Assembly: GCA_023375785.1 (NCBI GenBank)
Contig: SZWC01000546.1
Span: 321,136 to 385,135 of the forward strand
DNA length: 64,000 nucleotides
From: Penium margaritaceum
Lineage: Eukaryota > Streptophyta > Zygnematophyceae > Desmidiales > Peniaceae
Direction of reading: 5' to 3'
Of this stretch, positions 60,501 through 64,000 are shown in pieces; positions within the stretch are counted from its first letter, which is position 1, and each line of letters begins with the position of its first letter. The translations under genes were made by a program, and so were the position numbers. The notes below the pieces were generated by a model that saw only the letters and a program-made list of their open reading frames with translations, had not been told where the DNA came from and made no database searches.

Positions 60501-63255
60501 AAAGTCACCTGGATACATTTGTGGTCATGGCCAGTGGCACATGCCAGCTTTGTCAAGGCATTACACACAATAGCCACACCGAGCCACCAGTATTCTACCA
60601 TGTTTATACCTGTAAGGTCATGCCCAGTATATCTGCACTATGATTAGACACTCTGACCGTGGCTGACTCGTGTTATGATCAATAGAAATAAAAGTCACTT
60701 GGATACATTTGTGGTCATGGTCAGTGGCACATGCCAACTTTGTCAAGGCATTGCGCACAATAGTCACACCGAGCCACCAGTATTCAACCTTGTTTGTACC
60801 TGCAAGATCATGCCCAGTATATCTGCACTGTGATTGGACACTCTGACCATCGCTGACTCGTGTTATGATTCATAGTCGTTGAAGGTACTTGGTAATCTTT
60901 GTGGTCATGGTCAGTGGCACATGCCAAGTTTGTCAAGGCATTGCGCACAATAGCTGTGCCAAGCCACCGGTATTTTACCTTGTTTATACCTGCAAGGTCA
61001 TGCCCAGTACATCTGAGCTGTGAGTGGGCATTTTGACCGTGGCTGACTCGTGTTACGATTCGTAGAAGTTGAAGTCGCTTGGTAAACTTTGTGGTCATGG
61101 TCAGTGGCACATGCCAACTTTTTCAAGGCATTACGCACTGTGATTGGACACTCTGACCATCGCTGACTCGTGTTATGATTCATAGCCGTTTAAGGTAATT
61201 GGCAAATTTTGTGGTCATGCTCAGTGGCACATGCCAACTTTTTCAAGGCATTACGCACTGTGATTGGACACTCTGACCATCGCTGACTCGTGTTATGATT
61301 CATAGCCGTTTAAGGTAATTGGCAAATTTTGTGGTCATGCTCAGTGGCACATGCCAACTTTTTCAAGGCATTACGCACTGTGATTGGACACTCTGACCAT
61401 CGCTGACTCGTGTTATGATTCATAGCCGTTTAAGGTAATTGGCAAATTTTGTGGTCATGCTCAGTGGCACATGCCAACTTTTTCAAGGCATTACGCACTG
61501 TGATTGGACACTCTGACCATCGCTGACTCGTGTTATGATTCATAGCCGTTTAAGGTAATTGGCAAATTTTGTGGTCATGCTCAGTGGCACATGCCAACTT
61601 TTTCAAGGCATTACGCACTGTGATTGGACACTCTGACCATCGCTGACTCGTGTTATGATTCATAGCCGTTTAAGGTAATTGGCAAATTTTGTGGTCATGC
61701 TCAGTGGCACATGCCAACTTTTTCAAGGCATTACGCACTGTGATTGGACACTCTGACCATCGCTGACTCGTGTTATGATTCATAGCCGTTTAAGGTAATT
61801 GGCAAATTTTGTGGTCATGCTCAGTGGCACATGCCAACTTTTTCAAGGCATTACGCACTGTGATTGGACACTCTGACCATCGCTGACTCGTGTTATGATT
61901 CATAGCCGTTTAAGGTAATTGGCAAATTTTGTGGTCATGCTCAGTGGCACATGCCAACTTTTTCAAGGCATTACGCACTGTGATTGGACACTCTGACCAT
62001 CGCTGACTCGTGTTATGATTCATAGCCGTTTAAGGTAATTGGCAAATTTTGTGGTCATGCTCAGTGGCACATGCCAACTTTTTCAAGGCATTACGCACTG
62101 TGATTGGACACTCTGACCATCGCTGACTCGTGTTATGATTCATAGTCGTTGAAGGTACTTGGTAATCTTTGTCGTCATGGTCAGTCGCACATGCCAACTT
62201 TGTCAAGACATTGCGCACAATAGCCACACCGAGCCACCAGTATTGTACCTTGTTTGAGCCTCCAAGATCATGCCTAGTACATCTGCACTGTGACTGGACA
62301 CTCTGACCGTGGCTGACTCGTGTTATGATTCATAGCCGTTTAAAGTCACTTCGTAAACTTTGTGGTAATGGTCAGTGGCACATGCCAACCTTGTCAAGGC
62401 CTTGCGCACAATAGCCACGACGAGCCACCAGCACTCTACCTTGTTTATAACTGTTAGGTCATGCATATTAGATGTGCACTGTCATTGGGCACTTTGACCG
62501 TGGCTGACTCGTGTTGTGATGTGTAGAAGTTAAAGACACGTGGTAAACTTTGTGGAAATGGTCAGTGGCACGTGCCAACTTTGTCAAGGCATTGCCCATG
62601 ATAACCACATCCAGCCACCAGTATTCTAACTTGTTTGTACCTGCATGATCATGCCTAGTACATCTGCACTGTGATTGGTCACTCTGATTGTGGCTGACTC
62701 GTATTATGATCAATGGAAGTAAAAGTCACTTGGATACATTTGTGGTCATGGTCAGTGGCACATGCCAACTTTGGCAAGGCATTGCGCACAATAGCCACAC
62801 GTAGCCACCAGTATTGTACCTTGTTTGCACGTGCAAGATCATGCCCAGTAAATCTGCACTATTATTGGACACTCAGCCCGTGGCCGACTTGTGTTATGAT
62901 CAATATAAGTAAGATTCTCTTGGATACATCTGTGATCATGATCAGTGGCACATACCAACTTTGTCAAGGCATTGCGCACAATAGCCACACCGAGCCATCA
63001 GTATTCTACCTTGTTTGCACTTGCAAGAACATGCCTAGTACATCTGCACTGTTATTGGACCCTCAGATCGTGGCTAACTCGTGTTATGATTTGTAGAAGT
63101 TAAAGTCACTTGGTAACCTTTGTGGTCATGGTCAGTGGCACATGCCAACTTTGTCAAGGCATTGCGCACAATAGCCTCACCGAGCCACCAGCATTCTACC
63201 TTGTTTGCACCTGCAAGATCATGCCTAGTACATCTGCACTGTGATTGGACACTCT
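57506..63255 (+). repeat. Satellite, plus orientation, final array
   Basis: About 30 monomers plus a block of shortened 120-bp derivatives (61141-62140). Flavours alternate as in array 1. The array ends at GCACTGTGATTGGACACTCT, where unrelated LTR sequence begins. Confidence 0.95.
61141..62140 (+). repeat. 120-bp derivative satellite, eight near-identical units
   Basis: GGCAAATTTTGTGGTCATGC recurs exactly every 120 bp, at 61201, 61321, 61441, 61561, 61681, 61801, 61921 and 62041, with no differences seen between units. The unit is a 190-bp monomer lacking 70 bp between two GCAC strings (TTACGCAC joined to TGTGATTGG). The same deletion junction stands alone at about 60440 and 61134. Confidence 0.95.
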
Positions 63256-63930
63256 TTTACTCCACTGCCACCAAATGCCGACTGGCATTTATCTTCTACT
63301 CCCTATTGTGCACAATACCCATCGGAGCATCTGGACCCCAAATGCCCAAATTATTGGAATACCCAGCTCCGAGCGGGGTCACCCTCTGTGTACAGCAGCC
63401 TCATCGGCTTGGGCGGCAAAGCCGACCAAGCCACGATGACCGATTAACTCTCATGCCGGCGACCAGCCCGTGCGGACCACTCAACGGCTGGGACCCGTCA
63501 AATAACGTTGGTCACGTAACCCACAGGCCAACGGTCAGTGGGCGGCTCGGTCCGCACTACGTGCCAAACGTAGTGCCCGTGAGCGTCACGTCGCCTGTCT
63601 CTGAGGCAAGCCCAAGCGCGGAGCAGCCCCCACAATCCGATGCATGTGGGAAGTCACAGACCGCGCCTTACACCAAGCAACACCAACAGCAGAAGCAGGC
63701 CCATGGCGGAAGCCGCCTCCTACCCTGCACCGAGTTTCACAACGCACGCACTAGGCGTCTAGGGTAGTACTATGATCTATATAACTTGTACCTATGTTCC
63801 TTATTCATTTGCCTTAGTTCCTCAATCCTTTCTATCGTTTCATCACTTTCACTTCCGCTTCCACTTCGTTTCGTGACATTGCCTCACCTTCACTTCCACT
63901 CCGTGCTCGGCTTACCTCATTTTCCTGTCA
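63256..63930 (+). mobile_element. LTR of a further plus-strand LTR element, cut by the window end
   Basis: Non-satellite sequence ending TTTTCCTGTCA and followed at 63931 by TGGTATCGAGCC, a primer-binding-site-like string close to the Met-i type. A TATA-like TCTATATAAC lies at 63776-63785, and a pyrimidine-rich downstream segment follows. The left boundary does not show a clear TG, so the LTR start may be truncated or a little further in. 63943-64000 would be the first internal bases. Confidence 0.65.
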
Positions 63931-64000
63931 TGGTATCGAGCCAGACAATTCTCCGACCTCTGGCGTTCTCCCCCCCCTACCCCATCCACCATTCTCTGGT

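Noticed and set aside
1-63255. Dozens of 60-110 residue open frames with wording such as NKVEYWWLGVAIVRNALTKL
   Set aside because: They recur with every satellite monomer on one strand. Because 190 is not divisible by three they change frame each unit, with no start or stop conservation. They are repeat artefacts, not genes.
63120-63767. 215-codon plus-strand frame crossing the satellite edge
   Set aside because: Begins in satellite and continues into LTR sequence; composition and boundaries give no support for a gene.

Overview
The window looks like repeat-dominated heterochromatin of a nuclear genome from a green plant or streptophyte-type alga. Tentative grounds are a BED/DUF659-type hAT transposase, LTR elements primed by initiator-Met tRNA, and nested insertions. 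A charophyte such as Chara is my weak guess; no host gene is present to test it. About 36-37 kb of the 64 kb is one satellite family with a ~190-bp monomer (exactly 190 bp where neighbouring units are identical). Everything else is transposon sequence inserted into it. I found no rRNA, tRNA, CRISPR array or host protein gene. The many 60-110 residue open frames inside the satellite are by-products of the repeat.

Layout: satellite in the direction here called plus (core motif GTGGTCATGGTCAGTGGCAC reads on the top strand) fills 1-4642, 12499-12955, 14845-15030, 19099-22912, 26817-28122, 29357-33357, 37917-42711, 51636-53704 and 57506-63255. It runs in the opposite direction at 12956-14026, 42712-44110 and 44451-51635. 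Embedded are: a composite minus-strand LTR fossil at 4643-12498 carrying a nested Copia-type fragment; related LTR remnants at 14027-14844, 28123-29356 and 44111-44450; a structurally complete but gene-poor member at 53705-57505 with a 5-bp target duplication; two paralogous plus-strand LTR elements at 22913-26816 and 33358-37916; a hAT DNA transposon at 15031-19098 with an 8-bp target duplication; and part of another LTR element at 63256-64000.

History visible in the sequence: the block 14231-28122 is a tandem duplicate of 28763-39223, copying satellite, LTR remnant and LTR element together at a unit size near 10.4 kb. The hAT sits only in the first copy; the second copy keeps the empty site near 29.53 kb. 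The satellite has also amplified on several scales: identical single monomers, 380- and 570-bp groups, a ~1.52-kb eight-monomer higher-order repeat at 45-50 kb, and a shortened 120-bp derivative (61141-62140) that arose by a 70-bp deletion between GCAC direct repeats. Two of the five single-N positions (5574 and 33747) are flanked by long direct duplicates that look like unmerged assembly overlaps.

The most unusual observation is that the long transposase frame is interrupted only by TAA and TAG, never by TGA, over about 2.9 kb. This could be chance decay, deamination of CAG/CAA codons, or UAR read as glutamine.
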